From positions 868,001 through 932,000 of the forward strand of contig NZ_SMGP01000002.1 in the NCBI RefSeq assembly GCF_004339745.1: DNA of 64,000 bases. The letters run 5' to 3'. Position numbers and translations under genes: made by a program. Of the stretch, positions 53,473 through 62,259 are shown one piece after another. Under the pieces are notes generated by a model, which had not been told where the DNA came from, ran no database searches, and saw nothing but the letters and a program-made list of their open reading frames with translations. The DNA comes from Paraburkholderia sp. BL9I2N2. Lineage in GTDB: Bacteria > Pseudomonadota > Gammaproteobacteria > Burkholderiales > Burkholderiaceae. Numbering within the stretch: position 1 is the first letter of the stretch; each line of letters starts with the position of its first letter.

Positions 53473-54498
53473 TCACTGTTGCGGTAATCGCGCTAATTGG
53501 GGTGCGGCAGCGAGGTTTCGGGCCTGTGACGGCGCCAGTTCGCCAGCATTTCGGCCGCCTGTCGCCTGCCGGTCGCTTCTCGGACTCGCGCCGAAACGCG
53601 CGCGATACGTCCGCGAGAAATGCGAGGGCGACTCGAACCCGCACGCCACGCAAATCGACGTAATCGACATGTCGGTCTGTTGCAGCAACTCGCGCGCACG
53701 CGTGAGGCGCAACTGCAGATAGAAATGCGTCGGCGTGTCCTTCAGCGAAGCACAGAACAGCCGCTCCAGTTGCCGCCGCGTCACGCCGATTTCCTGCGCG
53801 AGCTGGTCCGGCGCGAGCGGCTCCTCCATATGCTGTTCCATCACGCCGATCACCTGAATCAGCTTGCGGTTGTGCACGCCGTAACGCGCCGCGATCTCCA
53901 TGCGCTGATGGTCCGAGCGCTGCCGGATACGGCTCACCACGAATTGCTCCGAGACGGCGGAGGCCAGCGCGGCGCCATGCTCGCGGCCGATCAGGTCGAG
54001 CATCATGTCGATCGACGCCGTGCCGCCCGCACACGTAATGCGGCGCGCGCCGATTTCGAACAGCTCCTGGCTCGCATCGAGCGACGGATAGCGCTCGCGG
54101 AACGCCGACAGCGCTTCCCAATGCACGGTCACACTGTCCGCGCCGCCGAGCAGCCCGGCTTCCGCGAGCACGAAACTGCCGGTGTCGATCCCACCGAGCG
54201 TCGCACCCGCGCGCTCGAGGCGCTTCAGACAATCGCCCAACGCGCGCGTGTAGCAGGCGAGCGGCTCGAAGCCCGCGACGACGAAGAGCGTCCGCGCCGC
54301 GTCGATGTCGCCGATGGCGGCATCCGCGTTGATCGAAATGCCGTTGCTGGCGGCCACCGGCGCGCCGTCGAGACTCAGAATGCGCCAGCGGTACAGATCG
54401 CCGCGAAAACGGTTCGCCACGCGCAACGGCTCCACCGCCGACATGAAACCGATCGCCGAAAAGCCCGGCAGCAACAGGAACGACATATCTTCGGGCAT
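53473..54498 (-). CDS. cdhR: CdhR-type AraC regulator of carnitine catabolism (GlxA family)
   Basis: A 341-residue regulator: a DJ-1/PfpI-like N-terminal domain (FLLLPGFSAIGFMSAVEPLR, TLFVVAGFEPLACY, LGGIDTGSFVLAEAGLL) and a C-terminal AraC HTH pair (LDPAQLAQEIGVTRRQLERLF-type, then ITSICVACGFESPSHFSRTYRARFG). Such GlxA/CdhR proteins regulate choline, glycine betaine and carnitine genes. It is divergent from caiX-cdhC-cdhA-cdhB-hocS, the position of CdhR in Pseudomonas aeruginosa, where it activates the operon in response to carnitine. The dyad at 54762-54803 may be a target. Confidence 0.88.
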   Translation of the reverse strand: MPEDMSFLLLPGFSAIGFMSAVEPLRVANRFRGDLYRWRILSLDGAPVAASNGISINADAAIGDIDAARTLFVVAGFEPLACYTRALGDCLKRLERAGATLGGIDTGSFVLAEAGLLGGADSVTVHWEALSAFRERYPSLDASQELFEIGARRITCAGGTASIDMMLDLIGREHGAALASAVSEQFVVSRIRQRSDHQRMEIAARYGVHNRKLIQVIGVMEQHMEEPLAPDQLAQEIGVTRRQLERLFCASLKDTPTHFYLQLRLTRARELLQQTDMSITSICVACGFESPSHFSRTYRARFGASPRSDRQATGGRNAGELAPSQARNLAAAPQLARLPQQ

Positions 54499-54845
54499 CG
54501 TGCTCAGACTCGATCAGGAGACAAAAAACGCGGGCGCGGGCGGGTTCCCGGCGAGCGTAGCAAGCAGCAGCCGGGCCGGCAAGGCACGCCAAAATTCGCG
54601 CTTGACTCGATGTTGCATCGCAAGGCGGGCGACGCAGGTTTTCCCTCATTGTCGCTTGGAAGCAAGAACCAGTCGCCGGCGGTCGCTTTGGCTGGAATAT
54701 GGGGCATTAACGTTACGTCATTCGTGCAGTTCAGGCATCACAGGCCCTATCGCATGTCCGGGGGCCGCTTCGCCTGGTTTCGTTTGCTCAGGCGAAGCGG
54801 CCCGGTTCGAAACACGCTATCACCCGTGTCAGAAGAGGGAACGCC
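54499..54845. other. Divergent cdhR/caiX control region
   Basis: 347 bases with no gene. It contains the long dyad described separately and, further left, AT-richer sequence that may hold promoters for both directions (no clear -35/-10 pair). The leftward ORFs here are frames of low-complexity DNA with no recognisable domain. Confidence 0.45.
54762..54803. promoter_or_regulatory. Perfect 15-bp inverted repeat before caiX
   Basis: GGGCCGCTTCGCCTG (54762-54776) and its exact complement (54789-54803), separated by 12 bases, end 42 bases before the caiX ATG. As DNA it could bind a dimeric regulator; as RNA it would form a very stable hairpin close to the ribosome binding site. No T run follows, so it is not a standard terminator. 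Confidence 0.65.
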
Positions 54846-55802
54846 ATGAAGTTACGCATCAAAGCCCTGCTCACCCATCTTGCATGCGTCGCGGCCGCCG
54901 CCGTTACCGCGCTACCGGCGTTCGCTCAGGATCCCGCTGCCTGCCGCGCGGTGCATTTCGCCGACATCGGCTGGACCGATATCACCTCGACCACCGCGCT
55001 AGCGTCGACCGTGTTCGAAGGACTCGGCTATCAGCCGGTGACGACGGTCGCCTCCGTGCCCATCTCGTTCGCCGGCCTGAAGAGCAAACAGCTCGACGTG
55101 TCGCTCGGCTACTGGTGGCCGGTGCAGGAAAAGGCGATCGCGCCGTTCGTCGATTCGAAATCGATCCAGGTGCTGCAGCCACCTAACCTCACCGGCGCCA
55201 AGGCCACGTTCGCCGTGCCGAGCTATGAATACGACGCGGGCCTGAAGACTTTCGCCGACATCGCCAAACACCGCGATCAGCTCGACGGCAAGATCTACGG
55301 CATCGAACCCGGCAGCAGCGCGAACGCGGCGATCCTGAAGATGATCGCCAACAATCAGTTCGGCCTCGGCGGCTTCAAGCTGATCGAATCGAGTGAAGCG
55401 GGCATGCTGGTGTCGGTCGATCGCGCGATCCGCGAGAAGAAATGGGTGGTCTTTCTCGGCTGGGAACCTCATCCGATGAACATCCAGATCGACATGAAAT
55501 ATCTCACCGGCAGCGACGGCGTATTCGGCCCGAACGACGGCGAAGCACGCGTTTATACGCTGACGTCCCCCGACTTTCTGACGCGCTGCCCGAACGCCGG
55601 CAAGCTCGTGAGCAATCTGCGCTTTTCGACGCAGCTCGAAAACGTGGTGATGCAATCGGTCATGAACAAGGAAAAGCCCGCCGATGCCGCCAAGGCGTAT
55701 CTGAAGAAAAACCCGCAAGTACTCGATGCCTGGCTTGCCGGCGTGAAGACCTACGACGGCAAGGAAGGCTTGCCCGCGGTCAAGGCCTATCTGGGTCTTT
55801 GA
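54846..55802 (+). CDS. caiX: Carnitine/choline-type ABC substrate-binding protein (CaiX)
   Basis: A 318-residue exported protein of the OpuAC/ProX type. A signal peptide (MKLRIKALLTHLACVAAAAV, cleavage after AFA-type site near residue 27) precedes RAVHFADIGWTDITSTTALA, VSLGYWWPVQEKAIAPFVD and KWVVFLGWEPHPMN, where aromatic residues would box the trimethylammonium group. In P. aeruginosa CaiX delivers carnitine to a shared CbcVW permease-ATPase; likewise no permease or ATPase is encoded here. It is the first gene of the carnitine operon. Confidence 0.88.
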   Translation: MKLRIKALLTHLACVAAAAVTALPAFAQDPAACRAVHFADIGWTDITSTTALASTVFEGLGYQPVTTVASVPISFAGLKSKQLDVSLGYWWPVQEKAIAPFVDSKSIQVLQPPNLTGAKATFAVPSYEYDAGLKTFADIAKHRDQLDGKIYGIEPGSSANAAILKMIANNQFGLGGFKLIESSEAGMLVSVDRAIREKKWVVFLGWEPHPMNIQIDMKYLTGSDGVFGPNDGEARVYTLTSPDFLTRCPNAGKLVSNLRFSTQLENVVMQSVMNKEKPADAAKAYLKKNPQVLDAWLAGVKTYDGKEGLPAVKAYLGL

Positions 55803-55842
55803 TCCCGAGCGTTGCGCATTTCATCCACAGGAACCAGTTCGC

Positions 55843-56772
55843 ATGAATCATGAAGTCATCGTGACCTGCGCGGTCACCGGCGCAGGCGATACCGTCGGCA
55901 AGCATCCGGCCATTCCCGTCACGCCGAAGCAGATTGCCGAGGCCGCCATCGAAGCCGCGAAGGCCGGCGCCACCGTTGCGCATTGCCATGTGCGCGATCC
56001 GAAAACCGGACGCGGCAGCCGCGATCCGCACCTGTATCGCGAGGTGGTCGACCGGATTCGCTCGTCGGGCACGGACGTGATCATCAATCTGACGGCCGGC
56101 ATGGGCGGCGATCTGGAGATCGGTCCCGGCGAAGACCCGATGCGCTTCGGCGCGAACACGGATCTGGTCGGGGGTCTCACGCGCCTTGCGCATGTCGAGG
56201 AATTGCTGCCGGAAATCTGCACGCTCGATTGCGGCACGCTCAATTTCGGCGACGGCGACTACATCTATGTATCGACGCCTGCGCAATTGCGGGCCGGCGC
56301 ACGGCGCATCCAGGAACTCGGCGTCAAGCCTGAACTGGAGATCTTCGATACCGGCCATTTGTGGTTCGCCAAACAAATGCTCAAGGAAGGTCTGCTCGAC
56401 GCGCCGCCGCTGTTTCAGATTTGCCTCGGCATTCCCTGGGGCGCACCCGCCGATACCACGACCATGAAAGCGATGGCCGACAACCTGCCGCCCGGTGCGC
56501 AGTGGGCCGGCTTCGGCATCGGCCGCATGCAGATGCCGATGGTCGCCCAGGCGATGCTGCTCGGCGGCCACGTACGCGTCGGCCTCGAAGACAACATCTG
56601 GCTCGACAAAGGTGTACCCGCAACGAACGGCACGCTGGTGCAACGCGCGGTGGAAATCATCGAACGGCTCGGCGCACGCGCGCTGACGCCCGCCGAAGGA
56701 CGCCGCAAGCTCGGTCTGCCCGCGCGTGGCGAGCGTCAATTGGAGCGACGCGCGGCGGGGCAGTACGCTTAG
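55843..56772 (+). CDS. cdhC: 3-Dehydrocarnitine cleavage enzyme (BKACE/DUF849)
   Basis: A 309-residue beta-keto acid cleavage enzyme. The zinc ligands are in VAHCHVRDPKTGRG (His-x-His, about residues 46-48) and in the DTGHLW and LGIPWGAPADTTTM regions. CdhC uses acetyl-CoA to split 3-dehydrocarnitine into acetoacetate and betainyl-CoA. The flanking carnitine dehydrogenase and thioesterase make this function likely among the many BKACE activities. It starts 41 bases after caiX. Confidence 0.9.
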   Translation: MNHEVIVTCAVTGAGDTVGKHPAIPVTPKQIAEAAIEAAKAGATVAHCHVRDPKTGRGSRDPHLYREVVDRIRSSGTDVIINLTAGMGGDLEIGPGEDPMRFGANTDLVGGLTRLAHVEELLPEICTLDCGTLNFGDGDYIYVSTPAQLRAGARRIQELGVKPELEIFDTGHLWFAKQMLKEGLLDAPPLFQICLGIPWGAPADTTTMKAMADNLPPGAQWAGFGIGRMQMPMVAQAMLLGGHVRVGLEDNIWLDKGVPATNGTLVQRAVEIIERLGARALTPAEGRRKLGLPARGERQLERRAAGQYA

Positions 56773-56858
56773 TCGATTGCGAGAGTCGCGCCGCGCGTTC
56801 GATGCAACGCGCTTCTTTCTGAACCAGACAACACACAGGCAAAAAGGAAACGTCAGCA

Positions 56859-57824
56859 ATGGCAGTGATCGTCGATATCAAAACATTCGCGGCAATCGGC
56901 GTGGGCGTGATCGGCAGCGGCTGGGTGGCGCGCGCGCTCGCGCACGGGCTCGATGTCATCGCGTGGGACCCGGCGCCGGGCGCCGAGCAGCAGTTGCGCG
57001 AGAACGTCGCGAACGCATGGCCGGCGCTGCTGCGCGTGGGGCTTGCCGAGGGTGCGTCGCCCGGGCGATTGCGCTTCGTCGATACGATCGAGGCCTGCGT
57101 CGGGCAGGCGGATTTCATTCAGGAAAGCGCGCCTGAGCGCGAGGAGTTGAAGCTCGCCTTGCACGAGCAGATCAGCCGCGCGGCGAAACCGGATGCGATC
57201 ATCGCTTCGTCGACGTCGGGTCTGTTACCGAGCGATTTTTACGCGCGCGCGGTGAATCCGCAGCGTTGCATCGTCGGGCATCCGTTCAATCCGGTGTATC
57301 TGCTGCCGCTCGTCGAAGTGCTGGGCGGCGAAAGCACCGCGCCGGAAACCATCGACGCCGCGCTGCGGGTGTATCGTGCGCTGTCGATGCGGCCGCTGCG
57401 TGTTCGCAAGGAAGTGCCGGGCTTTATCGCCGACCGCCTGTTGGAAGCGCTGTGGCGCGAGGCATTGCATCTGGTCAACGAGGGCGTCGCGACCACCGGC
57501 GAAATCGACGACGCGATCCGCTTCGGCGCGGGCATCCGCTGGTCGTTCATGGGCACGTTCCTGACGTACACGCTGGCGGGCGGCGATGCGGGCATGCGCC
57601 ACTTCATGCAGCAATTCGGACCCGCGCTGGAGCTGCCCTGGACTAAACTGGTAGCGCCGAAGCTAACGGACGAACTGATCGACCGGGTCGTGGACGGCAC
57701 GGCCGAGCAGGTCGGGCCGCGGTCGATCAAACAGCTCGAACGTTACCGCGACGATTGCATTACGAGCGTGCTGGCGGCGATTGCGGAGGCGAAGGCGCGG
57801 CATGGAATGCTGCCGGCTGACTGA
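56859..57824 (+). CDS. cdhA: L-carnitine 3-dehydrogenase
   Basis: A 321-residue NAD-dependent 3-hydroxyacyl-CoA dehydrogenase-family protein. The Rossmann motif is GVGVIGSGWVARALAHG (about residues 10-26), the catalytic His lies in CIVGHPFNPVYLLPLVEVLG, and the C-terminal helical domain has NEGVATTGEIDDAIRFGAGIRW. It oxidises L-carnitine to 3-dehydrocarnitine, which CdhC cleaves. The neighbours cdhC and cdhB support the carnitine assignment over hydroxyacyl-CoA dehydrogenase. A 182-base repetitive spacer follows. Confidence 0.9.
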   Translation: MAVIVDIKTFAAIGVGVIGSGWVARALAHGLDVIAWDPAPGAEQQLRENVANAWPALLRVGLAEGASPGRLRFVDTIEACVGQADFIQESAPEREELKLALHEQISRAAKPDAIIASSTSGLLPSDFYARAVNPQRCIVGHPFNPVYLLPLVEVLGGESTAPETIDAALRVYRALSMRPLRVRKEVPGFIADRLLEALWREALHLVNEGVATTGEIDDAIRFGAGIRWSFMGTFLTYTLAGGDAGMRHFMQQFGPALELPWTKLVAPKLTDELIDRVVDGTAEQVGPRSIKQLERYRDDCITSVLAAIAEAKARHGMLPAD

Positions 57825-58006
57825 GGGGGACCGCGCGGAAGGACCGGAAGGCGCGCAAGGACCAAAGGGCGCGGAAACGGCGGAAGGGCCGCGCGTATTC
57901 AAGGGCGCGGAAACCGCAGCTGGCGCGCCACCCGCGTCACGCGTCAGCGACGCATGACCGCGCCCCCAGCCGCCGCCTTTGAAACGAACTACGGAGACGA
58001 TCGCCG
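57825..58006 (+). repeat. Purine-rich low-complexity spacer between cdhA and cdhB
   Basis: The 182-base gap is unusual for this operon. It is made of short imperfect purine-rich units; GGGCGCGGAAAC occurs twice, about 37 bases apart, and GGAAGG-type units recur. A frame from ATG 57802 to TGA 57957 reads as Gly-x-y collagen-like text (EGPEGAQGPKGAETAEGPR) but begins inside cdhA, lacks a ribosome binding site and is probably just the repeat. Confidence 0.55.
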
Positions 58007-58516
58007 ATGCCGCAACCCGCAGCCCTGCCTAGCTATCGCGACACGGTGCGCGCCGAATGGGTCGATTACAACGGCCATTTGCGCGACGCGTTCTACATGC
58101 TGATCTTCAGCTTCGCGACTGACGTCCTGATCGACCTGATCGGCTTGCCGGACGCAGTGCGCAAAGAACGCCAGCGTTCGATCTACACGCTCGAAGCGCA
58201 TATCAACTATCTGCACGAGATCAAGGAAGGCGCGCAGGTGCGCGTCGACATGCGCTTGCTCGGGCACGATGCAAAACGGCTGCATTTGTACCTCGAGATG
58301 TTTGCCGGCGATGGCGACGAACCGGTGGCAGCAGGCGAACAGATGTTGCTGCACGTGGATACCAGCGGCCCGCGCGCCGCCGCGTTCGATCCGGACGTCG
58401 CGGCGCATGTGCGGGCATTGGCCGACGCGCATGCCGCACTGCCGCCCGCCGCCTTCGCCGGCCGCGTGATAGGCTTGCCCGCGAGGACAAAGCCCAGTGG
58501 GAGCGGACATGCTTGA
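58007..58516 (+). CDS. cdhB: Betainyl-CoA thioesterase (CdhB-like hot-dog protein)
   Basis: A 169-residue hot-dog thioesterase: RAEWVDYNGHLRDAFYMLIF supplies the conserved Asp and His of the YbgC-like group, followed by IYTLEAHINYLHEIKEGAQV and LYLEMFAGDGDEPVAAGEQM. It hydrolyses the betainyl-CoA formed by CdhC to glycine betaine and CoA. Separated from cdhA by a repetitive gap and overlapping the start of hocS by eight bases. Confidence 0.85.
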   Translation: MPQPAALPSYRDTVRAEWVDYNGHLRDAFYMLIFSFATDVLIDLIGLPDAVRKERQRSIYTLEAHINYLHEIKEGAQVRVDMRLLGHDAKRLHLYLEMFAGDGDEPVAAGEQMLLHVDTSGPRAAAFDPDVAAHVRALADAHAALPPAAFAGRVIGLPARTKPSGSGHA

Positions 58517-59474
58517 GCCAGAGATTGCCGCGTTCATCGAAAGAACCGCCGCGATTTATCCGGGGCATTCGACTTCGTTGACGCCGGCTGAACAGCGCAA
58601 GATTTACGACCGCTACGCCGCGGCGCTCACTCCTGCGTTGCCGGATGAAGTCGTGACGCAGGACGCCGAATTCCAGACCGGCGCGGGCCATTCGATCGCG
58701 CTGCGGCTGTACCGCAACCGTGCAAGGCATCAGGAGGCGTCGCGTGGCGCCGTGCTGTATTTTCACGGCGGCGGCTTCGTGCTCGGCTCGCTGGACAGCC
58801 ATCAGATCGTGACCGCGCGCCTTGCCGCGGACACCGGTCTCGATGTGATCGCAGTCGACTACCGGCTAGCCCCTGAACACCCCGCGCCGGCCGCGCACGA
58901 CGATTGCATGGAGGTTACGCTCGCCGCTTTGGCAGGGCGCTTGCCGTTCGATCTGCATGCCGGCGCGCCGCTGCAACTGGCAGGCGACAGCGCCGGCGCC
59001 ACGCTCGCAGCCAGCGCCGCGATGCGGTTGCGCGACGAGGCGATTCAAGGCGTGAGCGGCCTCGCTCTCGTCTATCCGATGCTCGGCACCGAACCGCAAT
59101 TGCCCGCACGCGAAACCGAAGCGCAGGCGCCGATGCTCAAGCTGGCCGACGTTCATGCGTTCCGCGATCACTATTGGGGCACCCATCCGCCCTACCCCGC
59201 GTGGACGATCCCACTCGATGCGACGCGCTACGACCGCCTGCCGCCGACGCTGGCGATCGGCGTCGAACATGATCCGTTGAGGGATGACGCGCGCGTGTTT
59301 GCCGAGCGTATCAACGCGGCCGGTGGCGAGGCGCAACTCTGGATTGGCGCCGGACTTGTGCACGGATGCTGGCGCGCCATCGAATCGAGCCCCGGCGTCC
59401 AGAGGTTCCACGAAGAGGTATGCCGTTTTCTGTCCGCCCATGCGACGCCGGCGCCGTCCGCGGCCGGTCGTTAG
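58509..59474 (+). CDS. hocS: Short-chain O-acylcarnitine hydrolase-like esterase (HocS)
   Basis: A 321-residue HSL-type alpha/beta hydrolase. The oxyanion motif is AVLYFHGGGFVLGS (about residues 80-90), the nucleophile Ser in LAGDSAGATLAAS, the acid Asp in GVEHDPLRDDARV and the base His in LVHGCWRA. In P. aeruginosa hocS is the last gene of the same operon and hydrolyses short-chain acylcarnitines to carnitine. Position makes this the preferred function. Start at ATG 58509 (MLEPEIAAFIERTAAIY); a GTG 12 bases upstream is an alternative. Confidence 0.85.
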   Translation: MLEPEIAAFIERTAAIYPGHSTSLTPAEQRKIYDRYAAALTPALPDEVVTQDAEFQTGAGHSIALRLYRNRARHQEASRGAVLYFHGGGFVLGSLDSHQIVTARLAADTGLDVIAVDYRLAPEHPAPAAHDDCMEVTLAALAGRLPFDLHAGAPLQLAGDSAGATLAASAAMRLRDEAIQGVSGLALVYPMLGTEPQLPARETEAQAPMLKLADVHAFRDHYWGTHPPYPAWTIPLDATRYDRLPPTLAIGVEHDPLRDDARVFAERINAAGGEAQLWIGAGLVHGCWRAIESSPGVQRFHEEVCRFLSAHATPAPSAAGR

Positions 59475-59535
59475 CACTGAGTCAGGCCGCCGGATATTCG
59501 GTCGCAACGGCCACCGCTTTTCAACTTATGGACTA

Positions 59536-60972
59536 TCAGTGTGGACGCCGGCGTGGCGAGCGTGCGGGCGTCTTGCGCAGTGCGCGATCGGCGGGCGTGT
59601 CCGGTGCCGGCAACCGCACGGTGAAGGTCGTGTGAATGCCTCGTATCGAACTGCACTCGATACTCCCGCCCAGCAACTCCGTCGCGCGACGGCAGAACGC
59701 GAGTCCCATGCCAGCGCCACTGCCATGCCGCTTAGTGGTGAAGAAGGCGTCGAAGATATACGGCAGGACATCAGGCGCGATGCCCGGTCCGGTGTCGCGG
59801 AATCGCAGCGCGCAGAAGTCCTGATCCTGAACGGCGCTGATCGTGATCTGGCCATCGCCGCCCACGCGAATGGCATGCAACGCGTTTTTCAGCAGGTTGA
59901 ACAGCACGTAAACCACGACCGTATCCGAGCCCGAAAAAGACATGGCGGGATCGATGGGCATCACCGTGACACGCTCACGCTCGCCGCCGCTGAACGGATA
60001 CCGCTCCAGCGCCGACATCACGCACTGGTGCACGGAATGCCGGCTGAAGCCGCCGCGGTCCAGTCGATCGAGCGTGAAAGACGCGAGCGCCATTTCGACC
60101 ATCGCGCTGGTGCCGGAGACTTCGCGCCGGATCGCCGTCGCAAGCTGGCCGATGCGCTCGGATTGTCCGGACTCGTCGTGATCGTCATACAGCCCATGCG
60201 TAACGGCCGTCCGGTAGCCCTTGAACACGTGGCCCCATACGCTGGCGATTTCGTCGGCGTGCATGCCGATGGTCGCGAGCGGCGTCGAGATTTCGTGCGC
60301 GATGGTCGCCGCCACGGCATACGGGTGAATCAGGTGATACCGGACGATGGTGATCGCCAGCAGCCCAAGGCTCAGACCGATGAATAGCACGCCCGGCGGA
60401 TAAAACCCGAAGCCGTAGTTGACCGCGTAATCCATCGCGGCAAACGAGTACAGGCAAAGGCTCGCCAGGCATAGATCGAGACGCCGGCGCGCGTCGCCCT
60501 CCGCCTTCTGGCGCGCGGCGAGCAGAAGCTGCGCGCTGCGCCCGGCCAGCAACACGGTTTGCACGACATGCACGGGATGCAGCGGCCCCGCGACCGGATA
60601 GTAGCCGAAGAAGAAATGCTGATAGCCGGCCACCACTTCGTTACCGGGCAGCAGTATCGCGAGAACGAAACACAGACCGTACGACGCGAGCAATATCGGC
60701 CGCTCACGGCGCTGCGCCGCCACCTCCGTCACGAAGTGGTAGAACGTTGTCGGCAGAAAGAGAATGAAGAGGTAGCCGAATCTGACCAGCAGGTCCGCGG
60801 TCTGCGGGTTTTCGGTCTGAAACAGCAGCGTCCATGCGCCTTGCCAGGCGAAGGTCGCGACGCACATCAGGATGAACGGCGTGAATAGACGCGTCGCGCC
60901 CTGCGTAATCAGAACGTACAGTGCGAACACCACGAACATCGCGGACACGAAGGCAGGCGGAATGGCGTACAT
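59536..60972 (-). CDS. LqsS/CqsS-like sensor histidine kinase
   Basis: A 478-residue membrane sensor kinase. Residues 1-205 form seven or so hydrophobic segments (FVSAMFVVFALYVLIT, YLFILFLPTTFYHFVTEV, LLASYGLCFVLAILLPG...). The H-box is TIAHEISTPLATIGM with phospho-accepting His226. ATP-binding N, G1 and G2 motifs are LFNLLKNALHAI, DTGPGIAP and GAGMGLAF. The seven-segment sensor and H-box resemble the quorum-sensing kinases CqsS and LqsS, which detect alpha-hydroxyketones, and RqpS-like proteins of Burkholderia. ATG 60972 is preferred to a TTG at 60981. It lies 23 bases after its response regulator. Confidence 0.82.
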   Translation of the reverse strand: MYAIPPAFVSAMFVVFALYVLITQGATRLFTPFILMCVATFAWQGAWTLLFQTENPQTADLLVRFGYLFILFLPTTFYHFVTEVAAQRRERPILLASYGLCFVLAILLPGNEVVAGYQHFFFGYYPVAGPLHPVHVVQTVLLAGRSAQLLLAARQKAEGDARRRLDLCLASLCLYSFAAMDYAVNYGFGFYPPGVLFIGLSLGLLAITIVRYHLIHPYAVAATIAHEISTPLATIGMHADEIASVWGHVFKGYRTAVTHGLYDDHDESGQSERIGQLATAIRREVSGTSAMVEMALASFTLDRLDRGGFSRHSVHQCVMSALERYPFSGGERERVTVMPIDPAMSFSGSDTVVVYVLFNLLKNALHAIRVGGDGQITISAVQDQDFCALRFRDTGPGIAPDVLPYIFDAFFTTKRHGSGAGMGLAFCRRATELLGGSIECSSIRGIHTTFTVRLPAPDTPADRALRKTPARSPRRRPH

Positions 60973-60995
60973 GTGGCTCAACGTGTCGGCAAACT

Positions 60996-61958
60996 TTAGC
61001 GGGTCCGCTCATTCCGCCATTGCGCGAAGGTCACGAGGTCGAGGCCCACGTCGGCCCTGTCGATCGGGGTCCAGCAATAGAAAACGTCATCCCAGCCCGG
61101 AATGGTCCGCGGCGTCAGCGTCCTGACGGTCATGCCGGAGCGATACGCCAGGTTCGGCCAGAAGATCGGCATCACCTCGCGCACCGCCATTTGCTTCAGG
61201 AGTTCGGCCGGGCCGTCCTCATCCGCGACGATTTCGCCTTGGGAAATCCAGTCGTTCTCAGCCCACGCGACGAAAACGCTCGGGTTGCCGGCGCGATCGA
61301 ACATCAGAATGGCGTCCTGTTCCGGGCGCCAGTAGTACTCGACGATACCGTTCGCGGCCACCACCTCGTCGATGACCTTGCGCGTTCGCGAGTCGCAATA
61401 CGTCATGCCGTTCTCGCCCAAGGCCAACCAGCCGCCTTCCGAACAATGCCGGATTTTGGCGTCCTTCAGGAAATGGGCCAGCCGGTTAGCGGAGTCGGTA
61501 TCCGTTTTTCTCAGGTATAAATCGACGATTCCCGCGTTAAAGGCTTTGACCGCGACGGTTTCGTCCGCGACTCCGGTCAGCAGCACTTTCGCGCAGCGCA
61601 GATTGGAGATGGACGAGAGGAATTCCACGCCGTTCATGCCGGGCATGTCGAAATCCACGACCACCGCTGCTACTTCCGCGAAACGGGAGCGGCGGGCCAG
61701 GATGTCCCGTTCCGCGGCGGTTTCCATGTAGCGCTCAAAACCCGTCTCGCTCACGCATGCCGACGCCGGCGCGAACTCCAGCGAATTTTCGCGAGCATGC
61801 TGACGGATGAAGGCAAGCGCGGTTTGTGGCCGCGTAAAAAACAGATTGGTGGCGGTATCCGGAAAGAAACGCCGCAGCGCGTCGAGGTAGCTGTCGTTGT
61901 CATCCACGAAAACAACCGTCGACGGATAGATAACAGGTGGTCGGATAAAATTGTTCAT
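60996..61958 (-). CDS. LqsR-like response regulator with inserted receiver and novel output domain
   Basis: A 320-residue response regulator. The acidic pair Asp19-Asp20 (VVFVDDNDSYLD) and phospho-Asp102 (VVDFDMPGMNGVEFL) are present, but 82 residues separate them instead of about 44, so about 38 residues are inserted between strand 2 and 3. The Thr and Lys of the pocket are in LLTGVADE and YLRKTD. From about residue 165 an output domain without a classic DNA-binding motif follows (GGWLALGENGMTY, WRPEQDAILMFDRAG, WAENDWISQGEIV), as in LqsR. It is encoded first, the kinase second, in one operon. Confidence 0.8.
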   Translation of the reverse strand: MNNFIRPPVIYPSTVVFVDDNDSYLDALRRFFPDTATNLFFTRPQTALAFIRQHARENSLEFAPASACVSETGFERYMETAAERDILARRSRFAEVAAVVVDFDMPGMNGVEFLSSISNLRCAKVLLTGVADETVAVKAFNAGIVDLYLRKTDTDSANRLAHFLKDAKIRHCSEGGWLALGENGMTYCDSRTRKVIDEVVAANGIVEYYWRPEQDAILMFDRAGNPSVFVAWAENDWISQGEIVADEDGPAELLKQMAVREVMPIFWPNLAYRSGMTVRTLTPRTIPGWDDVFYCWTPIDRADVGLDLVTFAQWRNERTR

Positions 61959-62259
61959 ATTTTCACGTGGTTCGTCACGCCCCCGCTGGAGGACAACCGC
62001 GGCAGGCCGCCCGCCGTAGGGTCACAGCAACCCGCACGGCAGCGCCCTATTTGCCGCCTCCGGTTCCCGCATGTTCGCATATGGAACATTCCGGCGCGCC
62101 TCGGACCTGCTTATAGGCAGGATTCTCTCACGCCGGTCGCCAAGGCGGTTTTCCGCTGAACAATATAGTACAGGGCCTTGATACCGATCGTGCGAAGTCG
62201 CCAAGGCGATCAACGGCAGCGCTTATGCATTCTGGGAATCCGCGATAAAGAGCCGCCCT
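61959..62259. promoter_or_regulatory. Upstream region of the two-component operon with two palindromic boxes
   Basis: 301 bases with no gene. GTCGCCAAGGCG occurs twice in direct orientation, at 62136-62147 and 62197-62208; its core CGCC-AA-GGCG is itself a dyad. Between them, on the minus strand, is a TATATT -10-like hexamer (near 62161-62168). The two boxes are 61 bases apart, about six helical turns, compatible with looped or cooperative regulator binding in front of the leftward regulator-kinase operon. Confidence 0.45.

Noticed and set aside
57802..57957. Collagen-like small gene in the cdhA-cdhB spacer
   Set aside because: It starts inside cdhA without a ribosome binding site and follows the repeat composition; reported as a repeat instead.
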